The position numbers were made by a program, and so were the translations under genes. The notes beneath the pieces were generated by a model. That model was not told the origin of the DNA, did no database searches, and saw nothing but the letters and a program-made list of their open reading frames with translations. From Phormidium sp. FACHB-1136 (lineage in GTDB: Bacteria; Cyanobacteriota; Cyanobacteriia; Phormidesmidales; Phormidesmidaceae), in NCBI RefSeq assembly GCF_014697375.1, contig NZ_JACJRS010000003.1, positions 1 to 64,000 on the forward strand: 64,000 bases of DNA, read 5' to 3'. Every line of letters begins with the position of its first letter. Position 1 is the stretch's first letter. Below, in pieces: positions 22,401-30,137 of the stretch.

Positions 22401-22615
22401 GGGGGTTTCGTCGCGGTTAGACGTGGGCTTGTATCAAATCAGTTAGATGACGTATGCCGCCATTGTCCTGGGCCGTCACGCCGACCCAGCCGTGGGAACC
22501 AGGTCGAAGATCCTGAGTGTGTTCCCACGGGGCATCGTGTAGCGTCGGGTCATCATGGTTGAGTCAGGTGGGTTTGATCATGGCCTTCCCACTGTATCTC
22601 AATGGATGACACACC

Positions 22616-23884
22616 CTAGAGTTGGAGCGTCGGCTTAGGACAATGGGTAGCTGTCAACCGCGCCGGAATCCAGGGTAGACGCACGGTAAAGGTGGTGCCT
22701 TGGCCCTGGCGACTGGTGACGCCAATGGTGCCGTTTTGCAGATCCACAAATTGTTTCACGATGCTCAGCCCTAGCCCGGTGCCGGGGATGTTGCTGACAT
22801 TGCGACCCCGATGAAAGGGTTTGAACAGGTCGCGACGGTCGCTGAGGGGAATGCCCATGCCTGCATCCTGCACCCGAAAGGTGAGCGTGTTTTGCCGTCG
22901 CGAGATCTTCAGCGTAATAACACCGGAGGGCGGCGTATAGCGGATGGCGTTGGACAATAGGTTGCCCAAAATCGACCGCAACAGCCGTTCATCCACCTCG
23001 GCCCACAGGTGTTTTGATCGGCAGGCGAACTGAATGGGATCCAGGGGGCGGCGATAGTCCGGCTCCGCCAGCAGCCTTTGGCAAAAGGCCACCAAATCTA
23101 GCGGCTGCGGGTTCACCTCCAGCACCTTGGCTTCAATTTTGCCAATCACCAGAATGTCGTCGATCATCTGGGTCATGCGTTCCACATTGGTGTTAATGGC
23201 CCGCAGGTAGTCAGTCTTTTCCTCTGGGCGCAGTTGGGTGTCGTAGCGGTTGAGGGAGGACACCGACAGGGCAATGGTGTTCAGCGGGTTGCGAAATTCG
23301 TGGCACACCATGGAGACAAAGCGGGAACGCATCTCGCTGAGTTGCTGAAGCTGTTGGTTGGCGGCCTGCAATTCGGCAGTGCGCTCCTGCACCTTTTGCT
23401 CTAGTTCCTCGTTGGCCCGTTGGAGAATCTGCTCAGCCCAGCGCCGTTGAGTAATGTCCCGAAAGGTGACCACTGTGCCGATGAGCCGCCCCTCCTCATC
23501 GCGCATGGGCGTACTGATGTATTCCACCGGAAAACTGGTGCCATCCTTGCGCCAAAACACTTCATTGGTGATGCGCCGCACGCTGCCATCCTGAAACGCC
23601 GCATAAATGGGGCAATCCTCCCGCTGGTAGGGCTGGCCGTCCTCGCGGGAATGGTGCATTACCGCGTGCATAGATTGGCCGATTAAATCCTCCACCGACC
23701 AGCCGATCATCTCCGCCGCCGCTGGGTTCACAAAGGTAACGTTACCCGCCAAATCTAGGCCATAGATCCCCTCACCCACGGCATTGAGGATGAGGTGATG
23801 CTGGCGGCGCAAATGCTCTAGCTCTTGGCCTAGGGGAGCGGCGGTGGGAACCGTGCGGGACGGCAACCAATAGGTTTGGGTCAT
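22616..23884 (-). CDS. PAS-domain sensor histidine kinase
   Basis: 422 residues, no membrane segment. PAS domain at about residues 28-145 ending in the PAC block DEEGRLIGTVVTFRDITQRR; a coiled coil at about 148-188; HisKA dimerisation domain with the phosphorylated His195 (SMVCHEFRNP); HATPase_c domain with N-box NLLSNAIRYTPPSG, G1 DAGMGIP and G2 GTGLGLSIVK. It is transcribed away from the response regulator gene at 24341 with 456 bases in between, so the two are probably partners. The signal sensed by the PAS domain is unknown. Confidence 0.93.
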   Translation of the reverse strand: MTQTYWLPSRTVPTAAPLGQELEHLRRQHHLILNAVGEGIYGLDLAGNVTFVNPAAAEMIGWSVEDLIGQSMHAVMHHSREDGQPYQREDCPIYAAFQDGSVRRITNEVFWRKDGTSFPVEYISTPMRDEEGRLIGTVVTFRDITQRRWAEQILQRANEELEQKVQERTAELQAANQQLQQLSEMRSRFVSMVCHEFRNPLNTIALSVSSLNRYDTQLRPEEKTDYLRAINTNVERMTQMIDDILVIGKIEAKVLEVNPQPLDLVAFCQRLLAEPDYRRPLDPIQFACRSKHLWAEVDERLLRSILGNLLSNAIRYTPPSGVITLKISRRQNTLTFRVQDAGMGIPLSDRRDLFKPFHRGRNVSNIPGTGLGLSIVKQFVDLQNGTIGVTSRQGQGTTFTVRLPWIPARLTATHCPKPTLQL

Positions 23885-24340
23885 CGGAATTCTAGATGAA
23901 TGCAGCAGCAGATCGAGGCCGCAGGGCCGGGACGGGAAGCGGGGGAATGTATCACCTTACACAACGGGGAAACGGTTTAAGGTTTACTAAAGAATAGTGA
24001 AACAAATCGTTCTATCTGTTTCAAATTCCGATTAATCAAGATAGACCATGGTCAGCAAGGTCGTTGAAAACAAGATTAATGTAGCACAGGTCACCGTTCG
24101 ATCTTGATTTGCCATGGATGTTACTAAAACCTCGTTAAAAACCTAACTAGGAGGGAATTAGGGCCGCACATCCCAATAACGTAGCGGAACCATGATTGCT
24201 GTAGGGTGTATTTGCGAAGCAAGGCACCCATCAAAACGATCATCATCGCTATCTGATTGCGTTGCGAATCCCTTCATTATCCCCGTCATACCTTGTTGAT
24301 TTGCGATGGGTAGCCGTGCTGGATGACATTAGGAAAGTTC
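23885..24340. promoter_or_regulatory. divergent promoter region of the kinase and regulator genes
   Basis: AT-rich region between two divergent signalling genes. It contains a perfect 9-base inverted repeat AATCAAGAT (24034-24042) / ATCTTGATT (24101-24109) and, next to the left arm, the perfect palindrome GACCATGGTC (24044-24053). These are candidate binding sites, perhaps for the response regulator itself. Confidence 0.45.
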
Positions 24341-25183
24341 ATGCCTGCAAAAACGATCTTAGTGATTGAAGATGAGGTTCAAACGCGCAACATTTTTCTA
24401 AGGTGTTTGGAGTTTGAAGGCTTCCAAGCCGTGGGGGCCAGTGACGGCACCACCGGGGTAGCCATGGCCCAACAGCACCAGCCCGACCTCGTGGTGTGCG
24501 ACATCATGATGCCCGACATGGACGGCTATGCCGTGCTATCTACCCTGCGAAAGGTTCCCCAAACGGCGGGGATTCCGCTGATTTTCCTCACTGCCAAGGT
24601 CGCCATGGCCGACCTGCGCCGGGGCATGGATCTGGGGGCCGACGACTACCTCACCAAACCCTGCACCGTGGAGCAGTTCCTCGCCGCCATCAACACCCGA
24701 TTGCACCGCCAGGAACAGCTTTCCGCCCTGTTGAACGCTGGCAAAACCTCCCCCCCAGGGCAACTCAACACCCCCCTTCCCAAGGGGGGCAGGGGGGATC
24801 CCACCGAGGCTTCCGGCCCCGAAAACCAGCCCGACTTTTTTCCCACTGACCCCAAACTGGCCCCAGTGTTTCAGTTCATCGAGGCCCATTATCAGCGACC
24901 CATCGGCCTGAACGATGTGGCCCAGGCCGCAGGCTATTCCCCCGCCTATTTGACCAACCTGGTGCAAACTCACACCGGACGCACCGTGAAGCAGTGGATC
25001 ATTGAGCGGCGCATGGCCCAAGCCCGACAGTTATTAGCCCAGACCAATCAGTCGATTCGTACCGTGGCGGCGACGGTGGGCTATGGCGACGCGGGCTATT
25101 TTACGCGGCAGTTTCGCCAATGTCATGGCGTTTCTCCACAGCTTTGGAGACAGGAATCTGTAACAGAAATAACAAAAATATAA
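24341..25183 (+). CDS. response regulator with AraC-type DNA-binding domain
   Basis: 280 residues from ATG 24341 (an ATG at 24323 is also in frame but adds only six residues). Receiver domain at residues 1-120 with phospho-acceptor Asp54 (VVCDIMMPDMDGY), Thr85 and Lys106 (YLTKP). A linker at about 125-175 contains a dispersed palindromic DNA repeat read in frame (residues about 144-155, NTPLPKGGRGDP). The C-terminal 100 residues hold two AraC/XylS helix-turn-helix motifs (IGLNDVAQAAGYSPAYLTNLV and IRTVAATVGYGDAGYFTRQFRQCHGVSP). A transcription factor, cytoplasmic, likely partner of the divergent kinase. It ends 392 bases before the cyanate transporter genes, so those are possible targets, which is only inference. 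Confidence 0.93.
   Translation: MPAKTILVIEDEVQTRNIFLRCLEFEGFQAVGASDGTTGVAMAQQHQPDLVVCDIMMPDMDGYAVLSTLRKVPQTAGIPLIFLTAKVAMADLRRGMDLGADDYLTKPCTVEQFLAAINTRLHRQEQLSALLNAGKTSPPGQLNTPLPKGGRGDPTEASGPENQPDFFPTDPKLAPVFQFIEAHYQRPIGLNDVAQAAGYSPAYLTNLVQTHTGRTVKQWIIERRMAQARQLLAQTNQSIRTVAATVGYGDAGYFTRQFRQCHGVSPQLWRQESVTEITKI
24771..24801. repeat. palindromic repeat unit inside the response regulator gene
   Basis: Reads ccccccttcccaaggggggc, then aggggggatc. In reverse complement it differs only at one or two bases from the left unit of the repeat at 5943-5974. Its length keeps the reading frame open and it falls in the linker between the two domains. Confidence 0.8.
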
Positions 25184-25575
25184 ACTATATCATCTACATC
25201 GACTTCACAGGAGTTCGGAAAGAATCTGTAGCTAATCCAACAAAATAGGGGTGAATTTAATGGAATAGAATTATTCCTAAAGAAAGTCCCATAAACTCCC
25301 AAAAACGATCCCATCGGATTTTTGTCAGAGCTTGATAGGCTTAAATAAAGCGAGATTAAAGCGAGATCTCGTGAATTTAGGACAGCCGATGTGCACAGGC
25401 ATTCTAAACAGGATGGGAAAGGGTTGACTTTGATAAAGGATTTGAGTTAGGCAGTCTGAGTTTTAACGTTTAGCCCTAACCTCTACTCCACGGTCGTCCA
25501 CTGTCCACTTCAACGTTAATTGCGCCCTTGGGCGGATTGGGAACAGGTTTTTGTCGCGTTCAATGGATTTCTTCT
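25184..25575. promoter_or_regulatory. upstream region of the cyanate transport operon
   Basis: 392 bases, AT-rich on the left. There is a direct repeat aaagcgagat / palindrome cgagatctcg near 25350-25371. Two degenerate NtcA-like sites TGTA-N8-AACA occur at 25159-25174 (inside the end of the regulator gene) and 25227-25242; neither has the full GTA-N8-TAC. No clear sigma-70 promoter is seen. Confidence 0.4.
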
Positions 25576-27213
25576 ATGGTGATTTCAGCCGTTGCAAAGT
25601 CGCTCAGTGATTGGGGACGCCTAAGCGGTGCGGCCCCTGGTTTGATGGGGTTAGGACAGCCCTGCCGCACCTGTGGCACGGTACATTTTTCCGCCGATCA
25701 CTCGTCGTTTATGGCCACCATGCCCCAAGATCCGGTGGATATGGTGGATGACCTGGTGAAGATGGGCCTTTACAAGGAAAACCAGCTCCGGGCTGCCGAT
25801 GCCGTAAACGCCTACGAACTGCGGAAGGCGCTATTCCTGAAGCGGGTGGGCCGTAATGACCCCCAGCGAGAAAAGCTGATCCTGGCCCTGTGTAAACAGG
25901 CAGGCGGATTAGAAAACGCCTTTGCCGCCGCCTTTGGGCCTCAGGCGGGCCTGTTCTTTGCCGATTCCGTGCGCAATAGCGGCGCGACTCGACGGGAGTT
26001 TCTGCGGAACATGGCGGTGGGGGCCGCGTTGGTGACCCTGGCCAGTTGCGCGGGGGGCGGTGGCCCAGCGGAGGATGCGGCTGAAGCACCCGTGGACACC
26101 AGCAGCCTAGAGAAAACCGACATTCGGGTGGGTTTTATCCCCATCACCTGCGCCACACCAATCATCATGTCTCAGCCCCTGGGCTTCTACGAAAAGTACG
26201 GCTTTAACGCCGAAGTAGTGAAGATGCCGAGCTGGGGTGCGGTGCGCGATTCCGCCATTGCTGGGGAACTCGACGCTTACCACATGCTGGCTCCCATGCC
26301 CATCGCCATGACCCTCGGCCTCGGTTCCGCCGCCTTTGGAGTGAAGCTGGCCAGCATTGAGAACATCAACGGGCAAGCCATCACCATCGCCGAGCGCCAC
26401 AAGGGCAACGTCAACGGCCCCGCCGACTTCAAGGGTTTTGTGATTGGCGTGCCCTTCCCCTACTCCATGCACAACCTGCTGATTCGCTACTACCTGGCCT
26501 CCGGTGGGCTCAACCCAGATACCGATGTGCAAATCCGCCCGGTGCCGCCTCCGGACAGCATCGCCCAGTTGATTGCGGGGGATATCGACGCCATGCTGAT
26601 GCCCGATCCCTTTAACCAGCGGGCGGTCTACGAAGGGGCGGGCTACATCCATATGTTGACCAAAGAGTTATGGGACGGCCACCCCTGCTGTGCCTTCGCC
26701 GCCAGCGACACCTGGATTGATACTAACCCCAATTCCTTCCGAGCGCTGAACAAGGCCATCATCGAAGCGACGGGCTATGCCCAAGACCCGGCTAACCGCC
26801 TTGAAATTGCGGCGGCGATCTCCGACCGGGCCTTCCTTAACCAGCCCACCGAAGTGGTGGAAGCGGTTCTGACTGGAAACTTTGAGGACGGCCAAGGCAA
26901 CACCCTCAGCGTGCCCGACCGGATCGGCTTCGACCCCTACCCCTGGCAGAGCTTTGCCAAGTGGATTTCGTCGCAGCTCGTGCGCTGGGACTTGCAGGGG
27001 GATGGCAAGGCCGCCCAGGAATTGAACGACGACACCTTTGCCAGCGTGGGCGAGAGCATCTTTTTGACCGATCTGGCGCGGGAACTGGCCCAGGAGTTGG
27101 GACAAAATCCCCCCACCGAAACGGTTCGCGTAGAAAAGTTGGCCTTCGATACCTTTGATCCCGCCGATCCTGGGGCCTACGTCAAAGCTCAGATTGAGAA
27201 GTTTGGATTCTAG
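25576..27213 (+). CDS. cynA: cyanate-type ABC transporter substrate-binding protein with N-terminal extension
   Basis: 545 residues from ATG 25576. The last 385 residues are a NrtA/CmpA/CynA-like periplasmic binding protein (DIRVGFIPITCATPIIMS, GELDAYHMLAPMPIAM, NLLIRYYLASGG, HPCCAFAAS). The exported part is preceded by a twin-arginine lipoprotein-type signal TRREFLRNMAVGAALVTLASC (Arg139-Arg140, Cys158), so it is placed well inside the chain. Residues 1-138 are an extension with Cys30, Cys33, His37 and His42 (CX2CX3HX4H) and a helical part (MPQDPVDMVDDLVKMGLY...). The same layout occurs in the paralogue at 30138. The downstream cynB, cynD and cynS define the likely substrate as cyanate; nitrate, bicarbonate or taurine-like substrates are family alternatives. 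Confidence 0.88.
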   Translation: MVISAVAKSLSDWGRLSGAAPGLMGLGQPCRTCGTVHFSADHSSFMATMPQDPVDMVDDLVKMGLYKENQLRAADAVNAYELRKALFLKRVGRNDPQREKLILALCKQAGGLENAFAAAFGPQAGLFFADSVRNSGATRREFLRNMAVGAALVTLASCAGGGGPAEDAAEAPVDTSSLEKTDIRVGFIPITCATPIIMSQPLGFYEKYGFNAEVVKMPSWGAVRDSAIAGELDAYHMLAPMPIAMTLGLGSAAFGVKLASIENINGQAITIAERHKGNVNGPADFKGFVIGVPFPYSMHNLLIRYYLASGGLNPDTDVQIRPVPPPDSIAQLIAGDIDAMLMPDPFNQRAVYEGAGYIHMLTKELWDGHPCCAFAASDTWIDTNPNSFRALNKAIIEATGYAQDPANRLEIAAAISDRAFLNQPTEVVEAVLTGNFEDGQGNTLSVPDRIGFDPYPWQSFAKWISSQLVRWDLQGDGKAAQELNDDTFASVGESIFLTDLARELAQELGQNPPTETVRVEKLAFDTFDPADPGAYVKAQIEKFGF

Positions 27214-27299
27214 GAACGGCTAAATGGGATCGGTTCTGATGCGTTGCCCTAACACTTTGATCGCATTCGGTGTTCGGCTAGATGTCCCCCAATTCAGAA

Positions 27300-27317
27300 G
27301 GGCGAGGAGATCTCGCC
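27300..27317. repeat. dispersed repeat, GGCGAGGAGATCTCGCC type, copy 2
   Basis: A hairpin with arms GGCGAG / CTCGCC between cynA and cynB. Its core matches the copies at 21656, 41971 and 43987. It could also act as an attenuator or RNA stabiliser between these operon genes. Confidence 0.55.
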
Positions 27318-27429
27318 ACTACGGATTAAATTCCTGGACATTAGGAGCATTGACTTCGGACTGGATACCCATCAACGATGATCGCCCATCGACAACAATC
27401 GCTCTGAACAATAATGTGAGATCTTCACC

Positions 27430-28272
27430 ATGGCATTGAGTCAATCAACCCCAGTGGGCCTTGCCCCCACCGTGAAAAAGGATCCCTGGTGGCAAAACGA
27501 AAACCTTAAGGCAGCGGCCCTGTTTGCCCTTTCCCTGGGCATCTTTCTGCTGTTTTGGGAAATTGGTGCGAGGGCAGGCTGGTTTGTGAAGGGCGTGCCC
27601 ACCGCCACCGAAACCATTGGAGAATTTTGGTGGTGGGTAACCAACCCATTTTATAACAATGGCCCCAACGATTTAGGCATCGGCTGGAACCTGTTGATCA
27701 GCCTCCGGCGGGTGGCAATTGGCTACATTTTAGCCTCCCTAGTGGCGGTTCCCGTGGGGATTCTAATTGGCATGTCGCCCGTGGCCTACAAAGCCTTTAA
27801 TCCCTATGTGCAGTTACTGAAGCCCGTCTCGCCTTTGGCCTGGTTACCCCTAGGTCTTTACCTGCTGCGGGATTCCGAAAAAACTGGGATCTTCATCATT
27901 TTTATCTCCAGTATTTGGCCCACGTTGATCAACACCACCTTTGGGGTGGCCAATGTCAATCAGGACTATTTGGATGTCGCCAACACCCTAGGAGCTTCCA
28001 GACTTCGCACGATTTGGAAAGTGATTATTCCCGCTGCATTGCCCAATATTGTGTCGGGTTTGCGGATCAGCATGGGCATTGCTTGGCTGGTGATTGTGGC
28101 GGCGGAAATGCTGCTGGGTACTGGGTTAGGCTATTTCATTTGGAATGAGTGGAACAACCTCTCCATCGCCAATATCCTCGTCGCCATCTTTATTATCGGA
28201 CTCGTCGGCTTGTTATTGGATAGCCTATTTGCCGCTCTGGAAAAATTTGTTGCCTTTGGTCGAAACTCATGA
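27430..28272 (+). CDS. cynB: cyanate-type ABC transporter permease
   Basis: 280 residues with about six membrane helices ([95 protein letters not shown]) and the cytoplasmic EAA-type loop ([24 protein letters not shown]). This is the NrtB/CmpB/CynB/SsuC family of inner-membrane permeases. It lies 216 bases after cynA and overlaps the ATPase gene by four bases (ATGA), so both are coupled. Confidence 0.93.
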   Translation: MALSQSTPVGLAPTVKKDPWWQNENLKAAALFALSLGIFLLFWEIGARAGWFVKGVPTATETIGEFWWWVTNPFYNNGPNDLGIGWNLLISLRRVAIGYILASLVAVPVGILIGMSPVAYKAFNPYVQLLKPVSPLAWLPLGLYLLRDSEKTGIFIIFISSIWPTLINTTFGVANVNQDYLDVANTLGASRLRTIWKVIIPAALPNIVSGLRISMGIAWLVIVAAEMLLGTGLGYFIWNEWNNLSIANILVAIFIIGLVGLLLDSLFAALEKFVAFGRNS

Positions 28273-29153
28273 GAACAGCCCCTGTGAACAGTTATCTCTC
28301 AGCGGATGCGCCCTCAGATACGGCTCAATTATCCATCCGCCAAGTCTCTAAAGTATTTCCCGGTAAGCGGGGCTTAATTAACAAGCTCTCCGGCAAAACC
28401 AGCCGCGATTTTGTCGCCATCCAAGACATTAACTTGGAGATCGAACCCAATACCTTTGTGTCGATTATTGGCCCCTCCGGCTGCGGTAAATCTACCCTGC
28501 TGAACATGATCGCGGGTCTCAGCCCCATCAGCGGCGGCGAAATTTTGCTCAATGGTCATCCCATCACCGGGCCAGGGCCAGACCGGGGTATGGTCTTCCA
28601 AAACTACGCCCTGATGCCCTGGATGACCGTGGAGGAAAACCTACGTTTTGCCGTCGAAACCGTTGACCCCAAAATCTCCGACAAAAAGCGCGACCGCATC
28701 ATCAAGGAATACATTCAACTTGTGGGCCTGGTGGGGGCCGAACGCAAACATCCCCACGAACTTTCCGGCGGAATGCGGCAGCGGGTCGGCATTGCCCGCG
28801 CCCTGGCCATCGACCCGCAAATTCTGCTGATGGATGAACCCTTCGGTGCCCTCGATGCCCTGACGCGCGGCTTCTTGCAGGAGGAGGTCGAGCGGATTTG
28901 GGAGCAGCAGCGCAAAACGGTGATTATGATTACCCACAGCATCGAAGAAGCTCTGTTGCTCTCCGACCGCATTGTGATGATGACCCGTGGCCCCGCCGCC
29001 CGCATTGATGAAATCCTGGAGGTGCCCTTCCCCCGCCCCCGCAACCGCGAAACCATCGAGCAACACCCCGCCTACCACACCCTCAAGGCCGAAATGGAAA
29101 GCCACCTCTACCGCGAAACCCGCGCCGTAGAAGAGGCCCGAATTCAAAGATAG
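28269..29153 (+). CDS. cynD: cyanate-type ABC transporter ATP-binding protein
   Basis: 294 residues: Walker [11 protein letters not shown]-loop [11 protein letters not shown], signature [15 protein letters not shown], Walker [13 protein letters not shown] and H-loop ITHSIEEA. It belongs to the NrtD/CmpD/CynD/SsuB ATPases. The N-terminal extension includes a short basic insertion ([18 protein letters not shown]) between the first strands, common in the nitrate/cyanate subgroup. Co-expressed with cynB through a four-base overlap. Confidence 0.94.
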   Translation: MRTAPVNSYLSADAPSDTAQLSIRQVSKVFPGKRGLINKLSGKTSRDFVAIQDINLEIEPNTFVSIIGPSGCGKSTLLNMIAGLSPISGGEILLNGHPITGPGPDRGMVFQNYALMPWMTVEENLRFAVETVDPKISDKKRDRIIKEYIQLVGLVGAERKHPHELSGGMRQRVGIARALAIDPQILLMDEPFGALDALTRGFLQEEVERIWEQQRKTVIMITHSIEEALLLSDRIVMMTRGPAARIDEILEVPFPRPRNRETIEQHPAYHTLKAEMESHLYRETRAVEEARIQR

Positions 29154-29248
29154 CCCTCACCCTAAATCCCTCTCCCTGTGGGAGAGAGACTTTGAAAAAA
29201 GTCCATTCCGGTTCCCCTCTCCCAGCGGGAGGAGCTGGGGGTGAGGGC
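29153..29248. repeat. inverted-repeat element between cynD and cynS
   Basis: Outer perfect 10-base arms GCCCTCACCC (29153-29162) and GGGTGAGGGC (29239-29248) enclose two smaller hairpins (tctccc-tgt-gggaga and ctccc...gggag). It begins at the last base of the cynD stop codon. It looks like a miniature mobile element sitting inside the operon. Confidence 0.8.
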
Positions 29249-29294
29249 CAGCATTTCAACGTAATTTATTCGACATCATTAAGAGGTTCTTGTC

Positions 29295-29738
29295 ATGACT
29301 ATTTCTGCCATTACCGAAACGCTGTTAGCGGCTAAGAAAGCGGCTGGTTTGAGCTTTGCCGATCTGGAAGCTAAAACGGGTTACGACGAGGTATGGATTG
29401 CCTCGGTTTTCTATCGTCAGGCCAGCACTTCGGTGGAAGAAGCCACCCAACTGATTGAAGCCATCGGAGCCGATGCCTCCCTCATCGACGCCCTGGCTGA
29501 TTTTCCGGTGAAAGGTAGCCTTGACCCGGTAATTCCCACCGACCCCCTGATCTATCGCTTCTACGAAATCATGCAGGTCTACGGAATGCCCATGAAGGCA
29601 GTCATCCACGAAAAATTTGGCGATGGCATCATGAGCGCCATTGATTTCACCCTGGATGTCGAAAAGGTTGAAGACCCCAAGGGAGATCGGGTCAAGGTGG
29701 TGATGTGCGGCAAATTCCTGCCCTACAAGAAGTGGTAA
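29295..29738 (+). CDS. cynS: cyanate hydratase (cyanase)
   Basis: Converts cyanate and bicarbonate to ammonia and two carbon dioxide, giving nitrogen and carbon at once. 147 residues, the typical length. N-terminal helical domain and a C-terminal domain with the catalytic triad Arg88, Glu91 (YRFYEIMQ) and Ser114 (GIMSAIDF); the spacing is the same as in the Escherichia coli enzyme (96, 99, 122). Forms decamers in the cytoplasm. Preceded by an AGAGGTTCTTGTC ribosome site region. Last gene of the cynABDS operon, closed by the terminator at 29820. Confidence 0.97.
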   Translation: MTISAITETLLAAKKAAGLSFADLEAKTGYDEVWIASVFYRQASTSVEEATQLIEAIGADASLIDALADFPVKGSLDPVIPTDPLIYRFYEIMQVYGMPMKAVIHEKFGDGIMSAIDFTLDVEKVEDPKGDRVKVVMCGKFLPYKKW

Positions 29739-29819
29739 AAAGCGACTACTCAACGGGTTCTCAGCCCTAGACTGCGCCCAGATTTCCCTCGACATTCCTC
29801 CGACTGACTTAACCCATTG

Positions 29820-29862
29820 ACGGACATCAGGAACCATTACGGTTATCGGGTGTCCGTTTTTT
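29820..29862 (+). terminator. rho-independent terminator behind cynS
   Basis: Stem ACGGACA / TGTCCGT with inner pairs AACC / GGTT, followed by a run of six T. Ends the cyn operon. Confidence 0.85.
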
Positions 29863-29881
29863 GGCCGGAAATCGAGGAAAA

Positions 29882-29895
29882 GTATATCCCATTAC
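29882..29895. promoter_or_regulatory. NtcA-type box GTA-N8-TAC upstream of second binding protein
   Basis: gtatatcccattac is a perfect GTA-N8-TAC. A hexamer TCTAAT (one base from TATAAT) lies 22 bases downstream at 29918-29923, the spacing of NtcA-activated promoters. The next gene starts 242 bases further on. Confidence 0.6.
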
Positions 29896-29901
29896 AAAAA
29901 A

Positions 29902-29925
29902 CTATTAGAATAAACATTCTAATAG
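29902..29925. promoter_or_regulatory. perfect AT-rich palindrome overlapping the presumed -10 box
   Basis: CTATTAGAAT - aaac - ATTCTAATAG: 10-base arms without mismatch. It begins seven bases after the NtcA box and covers the TCTAAT hexamer. Such a dyad suits a TetR-type or other dimeric repressor; a TetR gene lies at 34718-35326. Confidence 0.55.
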
Positions 29926-30137
29926 AGACAGGAAAATAAAACCTTGGCAAAAGCATGAAGAATTCATCTCTGAATTAAGCCTGCAATGGAGCTTAGAGAG
30001 ATTCGTTTTTTATGGGTGGTGTTGCTTCCCCACGGGGGATAACCCATGGGAATCTGAGGCAATACCTATCCTGGATAGAAACAATGGCTAGGGAAGAACT
30101 TTCTGGCTTAATTTGAATGTCATCATGAGGGAAATCT

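Noticed and set aside
25159-25242. Two TGTA-N8-AACA sites before cynA as NtcA boxes
   Set aside because: They lack the TAC half, are 330 bases or more from the gene and one is inside the previous gene; kept only as a weak note.
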